Source of the DNA: Mucor racemosus
Taxonomy: Eukaryota > Mucoromycota > Mucoromycetes > Mucorales > Mucoraceae
Length of the DNA: 64,000 nucleotides
Direction: 5' to 3'
Assembly: GCA_027405735.1 (NCBI GenBank)
Contig: JAPEHQ010000003.1
Span: 2,666,001 to 2,730,000 of the forward strand
This document shows positions 37,215 to 50,432 of this stretch, piece after piece. Each line of letters starts with the position of its first letter. The first letter of the stretch is position 1. Position numbers and translations under genes: made by a program. The notes beneath the pieces are model-generated. The model ran no database searches, was not told the DNA's origin, and worked only from the letters and a program-made list of their open reading frames with translations.

Positions 37215-38336
37215 TATGAAAAGTGAATGTATATGAAAAAGAGTTTATCCTTCTTCTTTTCAATTGAATTGAATTCAAAAATAAAGAAAACGAAAAAAAA
37301 AAAAACCAGAAAAAAGAGAAACAGGATGAAATTATACTAAGAAAACAGTGATTTCCCCTCCTATTTATCATAGGAAATGATGAAAGGGGCGTTACACAAT
37401 ACATGATTTTTCATCCGAGCGGGGCGTTGTACATGATGTGATTCCCCTTTAAAGCTTTTTGTTATTCTTCTATCTCATTTTAATTGTATAACAAACACTT
37501 GCGAATGTTTTTTATATATGAATAAAGATAGGCAACTCCCTTGTATAACAACAAAATGCCTCTGTTTTCTCATGACATATGGGAGGCTCCTGAAAATCAT
37601 TCGAGAAATCTGTCATTCATGAGATGTCGCCTCCTAAACAAGAAGTAAAAATAAACCATGAATTGATTGTATTATTTCCATGATATATTCATATATACTT
37701 TATAAAGAGGAGAGAAAAAGCTTGATCTACCCAAGAGATAATTAATTACATTTCTTGCAAATGATGAAAATGTTAAAAATAGCTCTTTGTTGGCGGGTCA
37801 GGGAGCAATGCTATGTTATTTTTCTAATGTAGCAATCAAAACATATTCTTTGTGCAATGCATGTGATGTTTATCCATGTCTATATTAACCCTAATATGTG
37901 AATTGCTATTGAATAGGCTGCATGAATGTTTGATTTGACTTGTAAGTTTTAGCTTGGATGATCATTGTTACTAGGTAAAAAGATAAAATGTTACGCTTCC
38001 TGCACATCTGTTGGCAATCGATTATTTAAAGTTGTATACATCTTTTATGCAAAAAGGAGCGTTTCAGTTGGGATTTTATGAGAAATAGGGGAGTTGTGTA
38101 TTACATTGTAATCCAATCGGTTATCATACCGCGAACAAAGTATATGTATTCTCATCAAGTGACACACAGATTATACTATACTACCATTATGCAAGAAAAG
38201 AGGTATTTTATGTGAATTATTAAGGTTTATTATGAAGTATACATGTAGTGATACTAGTGTTGTGTGAGAAAATTGCGGTAAAATTAGTTGGTTGAAAATA
38301 ACTAATATATTAGTAAAAATTATAATGAAATAAGAT
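37215..38336. other. gene-free intergenic stretch
   Basis: About 1.1 kb between two minus-strand genes. It contains the leader of the small acidic protein gene (CT-rich on the minus strand) and the 3' region of the dehydrogenase gene. No further gene is supported. Confidence 0.5.
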
Positions 38337-39778
38337 TTAAGCATCTTCGACGTTGGTCAAAGCAGGAGTACCAGGAGTAGGAGGGTTACTGAATTTGGTT
38401 TGAACGAATGTCTTCATAATACCTGCTTCTTTGCGATCAAATCGTCGATAGAGTTCCACAATTTGTTGTAAATCAAATCGATGAGTTAATATGACAAGAG
38501 GATCAAATTCATTTTTTTCAATGTGTTCCAAACACTTTTCCCAATGACGTTGAATAGGTGCTTGACCACAACCGATAAGACGGATGCCCTTCTCCATGAT
38601 ACCACCAATCAAGAGATGATTTGTATAAGCAGCATAATCAGCAATGATAGCAATGGTACCAAATTTCTTGGTAGCACGAATCATTTCATTGATAACCTCA
38701 CTAGTATCAGTTTCTGCTCCAATAGCACGTTCAATTTTGTGAAGGAAGCTCTTGGCATATCGGAAACCAGCACAATCAATTGAGCGATCAAGACCATTAG
38801 GTTCAATTTCGAATATTTTAGCGACAACATCAGTATCCTTGTCAAAATTGATGGTTTCGACACCCCATTTCTCTTTGGCAAGAGCAAGACGTTCAGGAAC
38901 ATTATCAACAGCCACAATACGACTAGCCTTAAAGACATTTCGTAACCATTGAACAGCACAAAGACCAATAGGACCAAGGCCCCATACACCAACGACATCA
39001 CCTTCTTTTACGCCAGATTCCCAAACAGCATGATACGAAGTAGGAATAATATCAGACAAGAATAAAGCTTTTTCATCGGGAACACTGTCAGGAATTTTGA
39101 TGAGATTAGTGTTACCAAATAATACACGACAATATTCAGCTTGAGCGCCAGAGAAACCTCCCAAAAACTAAATATGCAGTTAGTTAAATTATATATATAT
39201 TTGGCTAACCCGTGGCATTGACTTACATGAGAATATCCCATAACACCAGCAATACGATGTCCGTAAAGCTTTTGCATAACAGAGCTATTATTTGTCATTT
39301 CACAGCCAGTAAATAATTTTTTGGAGCAATATTCACATTTGCCACAAGCAATGTTGAAAGCAGCAACTACTCGATCACCAGGCTTAACGTTTGTTACCTT
39401 GGAGCCAACCTTATCGACAATACCCATACATTCATGACCCATAATGTCACCATCTTTAAGTTGCATGATCTCTTTATGATACAAATGCAAATCAGATCCA
39501 CAGACTATGTATTTAAAAATAGTTTTAGTCAAATATCAATCAAGAAACTAATATACTAAAAATTTACCAGTGCTTCCAGTAACTTTAAGGATAACGTCTT
39601 CATCATCAGTTAATTCTGGCTTGGGTACTTTTCTCAATTCGAATTTTTCTTTTCCTGCAAAACAGCAAGCCAACATATCTGTATCATTGGATGTTTGTTC
39701 CTTGTCTTGATTTGCGACATCAACAGGAACTTCTCCCATTTGCTTTTGAGCTAAGTTTGCAGCAGCATTAGTAGCCAT
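38337..39778 (-). CDS. zinc-dependent medium-chain dehydrogenase (alcohol/formaldehyde dehydrogenase-like)
   Basis: Three exons on the minus strand: 39778-39568, 39504-39227, 39167-38337. Phases agree and give 439 residues. CGSDLH (Cys72) and GHE (His94-Glu95) are the catalytic-zinc ligands. CGKCEYCSKKLFTGC (Cys124, 127, 130, 138) is the structural zinc lobe. VWGLGPIG starts the NAD(P)-binding Rossmann fold. The insert with AGFRYAKSFLHKIERAIGAE and the order of motifs resemble the glutathione-independent formaldehyde dehydrogenase-like MDR group. The N-terminal 40 residues are a low-complexity leader without a clear targeting signal. The substrate cannot be read from sequence. A TATA box precedes the start. 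Confidence 0.88.
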
Positions 39779-39851
39779 TTTGTATATTGTATTTTGTTTG
39801 TAATTATAGTATAATCAAGAAAAACTATTACTTGGATGTCTTATTTAAGCC

Positions 39852-39859
39852 CTTTTATA
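39852..39859 (-). promoter_or_regulatory. TATA box of the dehydrogenase gene
   Basis: TATAAAAG on the minus strand, 74 bp upstream of the ATG at 39778. Confidence 0.6.
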
Positions 39860-41109
39860 CCTGTAATGTTTGATTTATCTTTGTAATAATGCGTTCATAT
39901 TTTACGAAATTATGACGTTTGTGACAAGGTTTAATTAAAACATCAACTACTTTTCTAAAAGGAAACATAGCCTTCTGCCATTGCATGTCAATACAAATTC
40001 AAAAATCCTCAATATATAAATTCATTCGTTATTCTGCATAATAAAAAGGCTCTACCAATCCGGTGATGCTTCTGCGTATACCTACATTATGCATTAACTG
40101 CAATTACAACCCAATTTCCAATAAAATGCAACTTGTTGAAACAATTGGTTGAATTTTGCATATGAAAAGCCTCTTGATTATGAGAGAAAGTTATTCGCAT
40201 TGCCTAGTAGTATATCTGAAAAATTGCTGCATAATTTTCTACATCCATGCTATGTTCAATAAAGTCAAAATAATTCTTTAAAGGTTCAAAGATATCCTGA
40301 TTTTCAAGCCATATAATTCAACGCCCGGCGTAATTATCCTACTTTGAAACCTGCTAAAACAGTTTACTGGGCTTCTAGAACAACTCGTATACAAAAAAAA
40401 GCTGAGGAACATGTCTGGATGGTATTTCGTAGCTTCCAATTTTATAAAGCAATTCTTCAAATGCATAAAAAAAAACCTGCTGAACTTGAGTTCCTGATTT
40501 CGACATTTCTATCAAAATAATTATATGTATATATCGAAGGATTTTATCGAGTTTCGAAGATTGGTAATCGAGCAATAAATGTTTGATCAGACATTATTGA
40601 TATCTGAAGTAGCAATAGGTATTTTTTTCTTTTAAAATATTAAAATCTTGCTGCTTATATATATATATATATAAAGATGTCCATTTGGTATGCAACTAAA
40701 AGAAGTTGTAATAGCAAATTCAGCGAAACAAATATCAAAAGATGCCTACAATGGCATTCATTGTATTATAACCTATGGTTTTTTGATTGTCTGTCGCTAA
40801 TCGTCTATAAAAACTCTTAAAATGCGTACAGAACTGGTAAATTCTTAAATTTGTCAATGCGCAACAGCAACACAATACCCAGGAATATGCCGTTGTATAA
40901 TGATCCGCACTGAGATGGTTTTACATCAAAGACATCACGAAAATTTACAATTAGTTAATTCGAATACACAAAAATGTTTAATAAAAGTACACATTATAAC
41001 TATATGCTTTACATCTAATAAGAAAGAATGATCTACGAAATTATTTCATGGCAGAAAACCTACATTAAAAAAAAGTAAATTAGCATACCTAATACTGCAA
41101 TACTTAATT
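39860..41109. other. gene-free intergenic stretch
   Basis: About 1.2 kb without a supported gene. A (TA)n run lies near 40658-40674. The right end is the 3' region of the acyl-CoA synthetase gene. Confidence 0.5.
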
Positions 41110-43380
41110 CTATACATACATTTCCTTCAGTTCCTTTTCATAAGCATTATTAACATCCTTACGCTTCAATTTTTGTGCAGCTGTCAATAAGCCCATTTCA
41201 GGTGTCCAAAGATCCTTGCAAATCCAAACATCAGCAACAATCTCTGCTCCTCGCAATCCGGATTTCTTTGCTTGTTCTTGCATAGCTTGCAACACGACCT
41301 TGCGGGCTTCTTTACTAGCACAAAGTGCTTCATAATCCTCATTTTCAACACCATTTTCAGCAAGGAACTTACGGAGCGGGCCTTCAACAGGAACCAACAA
41401 ACCAACAGGTTTTGGGTATAACGGTTCAACACAAACACACATATTCTCAACCAAGGTAGAAGATTTGTAAATACTTTCCAACTTTTCAAGTGCAATATAT
41501 TCACCATTGCTCAATTTGACCAAATTCTTTACACGGTCAATGATACTTAATGTACCACGCTCAGTCCATTCACCGATATCACCAGTTTTGAGCCATCCAT
41601 CCTCGGTCAATGTTTCCTTGGTAATATCATCTTGCTTATAATAACCTGCTGTAATTGATGGACCACGGATCCAAATCTCGCCCTGAGGACGAGGTGTATT
41701 AGATGAGAGATATCCAAGTTCAGGTTTATCTATCAATTTGACTTCGACGCAAGGAACAGGAGATCCTACTTCACAAAGAGCCCATTGTTCGGGTGCCATA
41801 ATTGCGCACATGCTAGGTTTCTATTGTTAGTGTAACTGTAACTTGCATTAATGCAGATCGTTGAAATCTCTTACCCGCAACTAATAAAAGCAATTTTAGT
41901 AAAAGGCATCAAATAAAATGGTTTTATCAACAACATCTTACCTCTCAGTCATACCGTAACCTTGTAAAATAGGACAAACAGCCAAGGATAGAAATTCTTG
42001 AGTCTCTGCAGAAACAGGAGCACCGCCAGAGAGACAATAACGAAGTCGGCCGCCCAATTGTTTCTTTACATTATTGAAAACAACTTTATCTAAAAGGCCT
42101 GTGGGTAAACCATAATCTCCCAGAAACTTTTTCATTTTGATAGCTCCACCAAAGATGGATTCTACACGAGGTCCACGTTCAGCAACCTTGGTAAGTACAG
42201 TCTTTTTAATGGTTTCCCACACTTGAGGAACACCAGTCATGATAGTAGGTCCAAATTCCTGTAAATCGCCTGAACAATTCTTGACAGAGACATCAGTCAA
42301 TGTACGAATAGAGCCATAACCTAATGTGACACCCAAAAAGATACACAAATTCTCAACCAAAAACTCCAAGACATGGGCAAGCGGCAAATAAGCCATCATG
42401 GTGTCATTGGGTTCTAACAAATGTTGCAACATACGGCAAACACCTGCAACAGCGGCGACAACATTCCCATGAGTGAGCATGACTCCCTTGGGATTACCTG
42501 TACTTCCACTTGTATACATGATGCAACAAAGATCGCTAGCACTAGGTTTGACAACATCTACAGGGTTATCTTGACCTAATTTCTCTAATTCCTCATACGA
42601 GAGAATGTGTTTAATCTGAGCGTTGGACTTTAAAAGGTCGACGTGTTCGGGTTTCGCTTGTCCTCTGTAAATGATCGAGTCAATGGTGGGACATTTCGAG
42701 AGGATTTTATTGAGAATTGGTAATTGGTCATCATTCATAAAACAAAGAGAAGCTTCTGATTCATTAATTGCATGTTGAAGCCCTTCTGGGCCTAATGTAT
42801 CGTAAGCAGTAACAATAGTTAAGGATTGAGTGAAAGCACCTACACAAATATTTAATTTTAAAGAAAGGGGAGGTTGTCAGTCTCGAAATTTTGTATTACC
42901 ATGCGCCATAAACATCCATTCGACACTATAACAAGAAATTTTGTTATCAAATAATAAAGACACACATTAAAGCATTCTTTACCTTGTAGAAGCAGAAATT
43001 TGCACTTTATCTCCCTTTTTCAATCCAAGTTTAGCAAGACCAGAACCAATGGTCTTTGTAATCTTAGAAGCATCTTCATAAGAATAATGATGATAACCAC
43101 TCAATTGAAGATAAGTCCATGTTTTATCTTGAGTTGTTTCCACACCATTGACAACTTTTGTAACTTTTTTAGTAGTAGTGATAGTGTCCTCTAATTTACG
43201 ATATCCGAAGCCTTTGCGACTTTTAAAGGTATTCGAAGCATATTGTAATATATCATATAAGGTTTCCACACCTTCTGCAGGTGTAATCATGAGTTGACTG
43301 GGCGACAAAATTGAACGGCGAGTAGGTCCTTCTCCAGGCTGTGCATCAGCTATTTCGACCGAGAAAGTTGTTTGTAACAT
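41110..43380 (-). CDS. long-chain fatty acyl-CoA synthetase
   Basis: Minus-strand exons: 43380-42983, 42925-42900, 42839-41942, a probable 6-nt microexon 41880-41875, and 41812-41110. With the microexon the product is 676 residues, the usual length for fungal/animal LACS. YTSGSTGNPKGVMLTHGN is the AMP-binding loop. GGAPVSAETQEFL and QGYGMTE form the adenine-binding region. WLKTGDIGEW and IIDRVKNLVKLSNGEYIALE are the hinge and catalytic motifs of the family. It activates free fatty acids with ATP and CoA for lipid synthesis or beta-oxidation. No clear peroxisomal C-terminal signal (ends KEMYV). Start chosen at MLQTTFSVE because upstream sequence is pyrimidine/purine-rich leader. Confidence 0.92.
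41875..41880 (-). other. putative 6-nt microexon in the acyl-CoA synthetase gene
   Basis: Without it the intron would be about 129 nt, double the local norm. With it there are two introns of about 61 and 62 nt, each with a GTAAGA donor and a branch-like element (TTTACTAAAATT and ACACTAACAAT) ahead of an AG. The insert TTGCGG turns GMTE-S-MCAIMAP into GMTE-SCG-MCAIMAP, which looks more like the family consensus. Both readings keep frame. Confidence 0.6.
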
Positions 43381-44639
43381 TTTATAAAATATAGAATGAA
43401 AGAAAGAGATAAAGAGAAATGATTTCTTTCTTCCTCCCTTCTTTCTTAACCCATTTCCTCGGTCTATTTTATATTTACAAAAATTTCTTAATTTGGTGTA
43501 CCGCCAAGGCACTTTTTATGAATACATGTGATTTTTATGTATTTACTCAGTTAATATTCAAAGTGGTTTTATAGAGCTCTCTGAATATAGGGAATGTTCT
43601 TTATATGTTTATGACGCATGTTTATTACAAGAGAAATAAAAAGAAGCGTGCCATTACACACACACATACACACACACATACACACACACATACACACACA
43701 CATACACACACACATACACACACACACACAACTTCAAATGAATAAAGTATCATACTTCGGGTTTTGGTCACAATCTTTTATTTGTTGTGTTACAAATGAA
43801 TGTTACTTTGTTGATGAAACAATAATATTTGCATGTATGATATAACTTATCGAGATTTTTAAATTCATTTCTACAGTAAACTTTTAATTCATTTGCATGG
43901 TAAAAAAAACAGGTAGAAAAATCGATTAGTACTCTAAAATATTTGTCAGTCATAAACACATGCATACATGCCAATCATGCATGTGTGGTATTCTCGGTAA
44001 AAACTAATCAATCAATGACTTAAGAGACACCAGAAATATGTAATTTTGGCCACAATTTCAACAAAAACAATCACATCTATATAAAATAACCTTTTTTCTC
44101 CTATTTCAATATTTTGTGTACACATTCCCTTTATAAATTCTTGACAGGCTTTTGATGGATATATGTATTTTTTTTTTTAATAATTATAGCATTACTAGGC
44201 ATAACGATATATAATCCTCTTATTGTATGCTTTTTTTACGGAAAAAAAATCCTAATGCATACTTTAGATCTCATCTGCGCAACATGAAGTTTATGTTGCA
44301 TATTGCTATAATTTTGAAATAACTATTAGCGGTACTTTTGCAGCAGAACATTATATTTTATATTAAATTAATCCACGCATTTTACAAAACACATTTTTAA
44401 TAAACACATTATATCGAGACATACGCCTGATATTATTACATACATAATATAATTATCGCCGTATAAGTATATACAGTTCATCATTACAATATTAAAGTTC
44501 CAAAACTCCAAATTGATATAATGCAATTTGCTTTCTTCTCGAATACCCAAGGCAGAATATATACCAAATTTAAACACAATCTATAGGTATAAAAGCTTTT
44601 AAAACATTTATCAGGCATATATCATTTATCTCAATGTTG
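43381..44639. other. gene-free intergenic stretch
   Basis: It contains the leader of the acyl-CoA synthetase gene, the CA-rich minisatellite at 43656-43732, and otherwise AT-rich sequence without a supported gene. Confidence 0.5.
43656..43732. repeat. ACACACACAT minisatellite
   Basis: About seven tandem copies of a CA-rich decamer (ACACACACAT), ending in a pure CA run. Probably length-polymorphic, with no sign of function. Confidence 0.9.
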
Positions 44640-46030
44640 CAGTCAAGTTGCTAATCTTCAAAATCGCAGCTTGTCATCTTTTCTATCACTAGCCCCATAT
44701 TAAGCTACTTTCATGATATACCTTAGACACTCCCAGAAGTATATGAATTGGACGCATTACGTTATCTATTTTTGAAATTATTTTATATCTTGCGAAACAC
44801 TCAAAAATATATAAAATTCATTGCTTTTCCTTAAAAATTAAGTCTCACTTTTCATTCCTGCCCAACTTTTTTTTTCACTAAATAACATTAAGAAAAAATT
44901 ATATGCCAACGTACCTGAGATGTTCAGCTTTAAATTAAAAACAAGTATCCGGAAATATCCTATTTTTTGCGGTTGGTATTAATTTTTCAGCGCTAATGTT
45001 TCAGATTTTTACGCGTATTTCACTGCTAAAGGATTGAAAACTTTGAGGCTCCATATCTCCAAAAAAACATTAAGCTATACTAACACTTTTTATTGATGAA
45101 ACTTACTTGTTTTGAAGTGCTCTATAACATATTTTAAGATAAAAATATGCTGAGCACTTTTATTTTTTTTTCATTTTTTTGGCATTTCTATAGTAGGTTT
45201 CAAAATATTGGTTAAATTGAGCAACATTTTTTTTGCATTCATGTCATTAAGCTCGTTAAACTCTCTCGGATCCAATTTAGAGTTTTTCAAAATATTGATT
45301 TTTCGTGGAGATATCCTCAAAGATGTGTACAAAAAGGTGCCTCCATTTCTAGCTCCAATTTTCCCCTTGTATACCCTCATCCTAAATTCTGAATCTGAAA
45401 AAAATTGGACAAAAATCTTGTTTTCTCTACGAAAAATGCAGCTAAAAGGCTAAATAATAGCTCGATCAATAGATAATGTCTTTGAGTATCATTTGTATTA
45501 GTTATATTTTAAATATGTTTATAAAAAGTGATGTGTATCTTCAAAAAACCTCTAAAAATTCAATTGCGTTTTACGCAAAATTTAATGTGGAATGTTTCTC
45601 TGGTTTTTGTTTATATGTATGAAGAACTCAAAACTGTACAAAAGCTATTTAATACTCTAGGTCAACTTACTTTGCAGTTCATGAGCGAATAAACAAATTT
45701 GGTTTTTGCTTCGTTTTTTGATCAATTTTGCACAAATCGATTTTGAAGCTCCGTTGGAATTGGCTGTGAGCTATACTGTGAACTACGATCATAATTTTCT
45801 TGATGAAAAATCAATATTTTTTACTGAAACAAAAAATTTAGAGAGCTTTCGACCGTTTCGATGTTGCGCATACAAAAAATTAGTATTTCAATTAAAGCAT
45901 TTCAATTCTACAATCGAATCTTGGGTCCATTTTAGATCAATTTTAGGGCGGATACCAATATTTATACATATTAAGAAAGGAGCCTATGATTTAATATTGA
46001 GTTTTGAAATAGCTTTATATAGACATTGAT
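44640..46030 (-). repeat. dispersed repeat family R, copy R2
   Basis: Homologous over its whole length to R3 (57238-58600) in the same orientation and to R1 inverted. Landmarks: CTTAGACACT/CCTAGACACT, ATATCCTATTTTTTGC, GCTAATGTTTCAGATTTTTACGCG, AAGTGCTCTATAACATATTTTAA, GTGATGTGTATCTTCAAAA and AAAAATCAATATTTT. The stretch 45154-45391 is almost base-for-base identical to 57794-58031, while both sides are clearly more diverged. Frames on either strand (69-107 codons) carry no known domain. Confidence 0.8.
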
Positions 46031-46967
46031 TTACAACTGCTAAAGAGTATATATACAGCCAAACAAGATGTCAGATGCGCACATTACGTAATATTAAACT
46101 TTAGCCAAGTGGTATGTTGTTAAATTATCAAAAATAGAAACGAGATATCGAAATGGTAAAATTGAGACATTTAAAACCTAGTTTGATGATCGTTTGTGAT
46201 AAACTACCAACATACGATTTTGAAAGCAACCCTAACCAAGGTGATTGAGGTGTCTAATAATAAACTATTTTCCTTGATGTGTATTACACATGTGAGCATT
46301 TTTTATTTATTTATTGATACACATTTGTAGCTTTGCTTCCACAGTTTATTAATTGAAAGGAAGTAATGAAATCGCAACATTAATAATGGTATGGTAAATA
46401 GGCACTATAATCGATTAATTAATAACAGTGTATGATGCAAGCAAAAGATTGAAAAGAAAAAATATATTTACTGATTTATATTCATTGTAATGATACATAT
46501 TAACATGCTCTGCATTGCTTAAAAATTACCGTAGATTGATTAAACTAGAAGAATTACGCCGGTCCGAGTGAGTCTCATTCTTGATGTACAGTGCTAAATG
46601 TGGTATATATGCTTTCATGCTCTATGTCACACAATGGACTCCTGAATGGTTTGAATGTGCATATCTTTTTTTCAAGAAAAGATTTATTGATCTCTCCTTT
46701 ATTCTTTTTCTTTCTTTTTGTTTTTTTATAAAGAATAATAATAACATGATTACTGCAACAAAAGTATGTATATTTTATATGAATGTAACCCACCCTAATA
46801 TTTTTGAATGGCTTGTATTTAGAATCCCACAAACGAAATTGATAACGAGTTTTTACAAGGTATATATCAACCATAAGCAAGCCATACTAGTATTAACAAT
46901 TTCAACACATGATATAGCTAGAAATAAATTGAAAAAAGTATCCTCTAATGGTATTACAGCAAATATC
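46031..46967. other. gene-free stretch and 5' region of the NDK-like gene
   Basis: No independent gene is supported. The frame of the next gene happens to stay open back to 46581, but that part has no NDK homology, is AT-rich and contains poly-pyrimidine and TTTTTATAAAG-like promoter-type sequence. Confidence 0.45.
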
Positions 46968-49444
46968 ATGGTAGAAGAGAAGGAGGATCCATCTGTAACA
47001 TCATCGGAGAATATTACAGTGACATCCGACCATAACAACCGTCAAGAACGTACTTTGGCCATCCTGTCAGACACTCCAAATTTGGACGAAATCATTCAAT
47101 ATATCAAGAGCAATGGATTTGAAATCATCGCTACTAAAAAAATTGAATTTACAATGGAAGAAGCAGAGGAATTTTACGAGGACCATGCCAAGCAGAATTA
47201 TTATGAGAAATGTGTACGATGGTTGAGCAGGTATGTTGCATTTTGATTGAGAATTTTAGTTTTTATTAAATTATATGATGCAGTTCAAAACTATGCGCCC
47301 TCATTTTGGAAAAAGAAAACGCTATTAAAGATTGGAGACAATTAATGGGTCCCACCACTTACAAAAAAGCACGTAAAACAAGCCCAAATTCGTAAGTTTG
47401 ATATATTGATTAAACTAAATGTCATTCTGCATGCATTAACACACATAAATAAAGAGTTCGTGCTTTGTTTGGTAAAGACGCATCACAAAACGCCACACAC
47501 GGAAGCGATTCAGATTTGAGTGCAAACAAAGAAATTAAGTATTTATTTGATGATATGGCAATTGCTGCTGTTAATACTGATTTTGGTGCTCAAAAGGATG
47601 AGGAAACTGAAACCAAGGGAGTATCACAACAATTTGAAAAAAGTACATCACTGTCCAATGCCAAAGTGGTTGATAAAACATATCCTTTTCCCAGCAAAGA
47701 AGAAGAAGAAGCTGTAGCTGAACCAACTAAAGAAGCCTTATCGAATGATGCGATAAATGACGCTGTTATCAACAATGATGTGAAGCAAGGCGCAAGTTCT
47801 TTAGAACCTCAAGTCTCTAAAGTTGTTGAAGGAGCTCAAAATATCAGAGAGCAAGAAGCCAAAATAGACAATGCCGCACCTATTAAAGTTGATACGGAAA
47901 ACGAACCACCAATGAATATTGATAGCACGTCTGTGAAAAATGAACAAACAGAAAAAGTGATACAGCCAGAAATTGAAAAAGACGCAAATGCTATTGAAAA
48001 AGAGGAGAAACAACAAGATAGCAGCCCCATTGTAGCTGCTGCTGCAAATGCTACTGCTACTGCAGCATCTGTAGCAGCTACCGTTGTCTCAGGAGTAACT
48101 GAAGTTGCCTCTGCTGCTGCCATAGCCGTATCTACAGCAATTACAAGCTCAGGAACTGACGAGACGAAGAATAACGATAACCCCAAAGACAACAAATCTG
48201 AACAGAAAGCAATTACTATTGAAGATACTCCTGTCATTTACGATATTAATATCTCTAAACCCAAAATCAAAGAGCCTCCTACTTCAACTCAAGAAGACAA
48301 TAGCACATCTGATGAACATACTACTGAAACTATCGACATAGTACCTGAAATCGAAACAATTACAGATCAGGAGAAATCAGACTCCGGTTCTAATCTAAAC
48401 GAAATTCCTTGTACCATTATTTCGGATAAATTATCCCAAGGCATTAAATCAGCAGATGCTAACACTGATCAGGGTGACAATTCTTCTAAAACATCTGCTT
48501 CAAATGATAGTAATAGGTCCAATGTGGAAAATCAAGATATTTTTAAAAATATTACGAAAAGAGTCATTAAAAAAAGTGTCGTACATCCTTCAAATTCTCG
48601 AATTAGACCACCTAGCATCAATAGAGGTCAGTACAATACAGAAAAAACAAATATACCAGCAGATGCTGTGAAGAAGCCAGCTGAAGGATCAGATCACAAG
48701 GTTCATTCTCAATCTCGCACTACAAAAGCTAGTAGCAGTGGTGGTAGTGGAAATGCTGGTGCGACCCGTATTGCAAGGCTGAGTACGCCTATCAAAAAAG
48801 CTATAGAACCACAACAGCTACAGCAACCACCAGTACAGCAACAACAAGCTAAAAAGGCTACAACAAAGGTATCTAAGCGCCTTCCTAGAGTAGCAACCCT
48901 TGCCAAACCACCAATGCCATCACCAAAAGTGGAACAAGATGTTAAAGATAGCGCTAATACTACAGAAAAGCCCAAAAAGAGATTATCTTCAACTAAAAGC
49001 TTCATCTCTAGATTAACAGCACCTACAGTTGCAAGTGCTAATAAGAAGGCAGTAGCTTTAGGAACAACAGAAACAGAACATGCTCCTCCCACTCGTCGTA
49101 CTAATACGTTAAGGAAGAGACAATCTCTTACAGTGAAGCCTTCAAAGAGCAATTCTATTAGTCCTCAAGTAATCAGCAAGGTATTCTAACAAAGTAACAA
49201 AATATTTCGCAAACATCTTTTTACTAATTCGAAACATTTTTAAAATCAGGGCGATTCCAATGATGCTACTTCCGTTACTACACCCGGACATCAACAACAG
49301 CAACCCAATAATGAAATGACTTCAATTAGCACAAATGATTCTTTCTCTCGTCCTACTACACCCAACAAAAAAAATTGTAGTAGTGATAATGCTGATGATA
49401 AGAATCAAACATTTATTGATACTGTACTTGAAACTACTGTTTGA
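46968..49444 (+). CDS. nucleoside diphosphate kinase-like domain fused to a long disordered tail
   Basis: Four exons: 46968-47230, 47284-47391, 47455-49180, 49250-49444. Phases agree and give 763 residues. Residues about 25-160 form an NDK fold: RTLAIL, NGFEIIATKKIEF, EEFYEDHA, LMGPTTYKKARKTSPNSVR and ALFGKDASQNATHGSDS. The phospho-accepting His is present (His139), as are Asn136 and the following Gly-Ser-Asp-Ser. The usual Lys of the 'KPD' strand-1 motif is replaced (LSDTP), as in divergent NME5/NME7-type members. Catalysis is therefore doubtful. The remaining 600 residues are Ser/Thr/Glu/Asn-rich, with an Ala-rich helix (about 225-260) and Lys/Arg/Pro/Gln-rich C-terminal third. Start chosen at the first Met before the domain. 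An upstream exon cannot be excluded. Confidence 0.8.
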
Positions 49445-50400
49445 GAAACTAAATAAATATTTCCAAATTAAGAGAAATCCGACTTTTCATAGTCAATCCC
49501 ACATGGGTAACGCACCCTATTCTTTTTTCACTCGAGTGTTACGTTTCATTAATTCACTAGCATGAAACTTTATATTATTTTGGTGTGTAATCAACATGAT
49601 GTAATTTGTAAGACCTAGAATTTGATGATTGGATAAAAGGTCCATGAGGGATTGCCCAAATGTTTGATAAGATATTGTATTTATATCAACACAATATTGA
49701 TTAATAATGTATAGTTCCTCTGCAATAAATATAAGTAAGATTGTGCTTTTTTGAACCACAATCTCTTGCGGAGGCTGATGGGAATTTGCAATTTTCCACA
49801 ATTTCAATAGGATTTCGCTTAAATCAATAGCAAAAACTCGGTGGAATTTTTAGAAGTACCTGATAGATGTTCATACAGTACATCAAGCATTGTAAATTTC
49901 GTACAAATTGATATCAAAAGAAATGCGGAAACTTTGATTACTCTGAAGAAATACCAGACTTCGACATGTAAATTAAGCCTAAGAAAAATATGACGTTATG
50001 AAGCATCGTTTTCTGGTCATTTTCAATATATATTGTATAAACAGGTTATATAGATTTTTTAGTTTAAAAAATCCTTTATAAAATCTACATGTTCGGATTT
50101 CGAAGCTTTACAACCATTTTATTCAATCAATTCATTTTAAAAAGTGGGCAAAGACGGTCAGCACGTTCTCGTAATTGTATCTTGTGATATATAGATACAT
50201 TTTTGGAGGTCCAGAATTTGCTTCAATTCTGCCTGCAAACGTGGGTAGTCAAGACATAAATTTACACCTCGAATACGTAATTTTCAAAAACTTAGCGAAT
50301 GATTTTGATCCTATTTGCAGCCAAGGATGCATGCTGCTGTTCTTGCTTTTAGAATGCAATAGAAAGTTTAAGCGTTTGAACTACTTTAAAGGCAGATCTC

Positions 50401-50432
<32 letters not shown>

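Noticed and set aside
45171..45380. 69-codon frame conserved in R2 and R3 (and partly R1) as a possible gene
   Set aside because: No start context, domain or codon bias. The identity also includes bases outside the frame, so it is reported as a conserved block and not as a coding sequence.
46581..46967. In-frame upstream extension of the NDK-like gene
   Set aside because: The frame is open, but the extra residues have no similarity to NDK N-termini and the region reads like promoter/leader. The Met at 46968 is the more plausible start.
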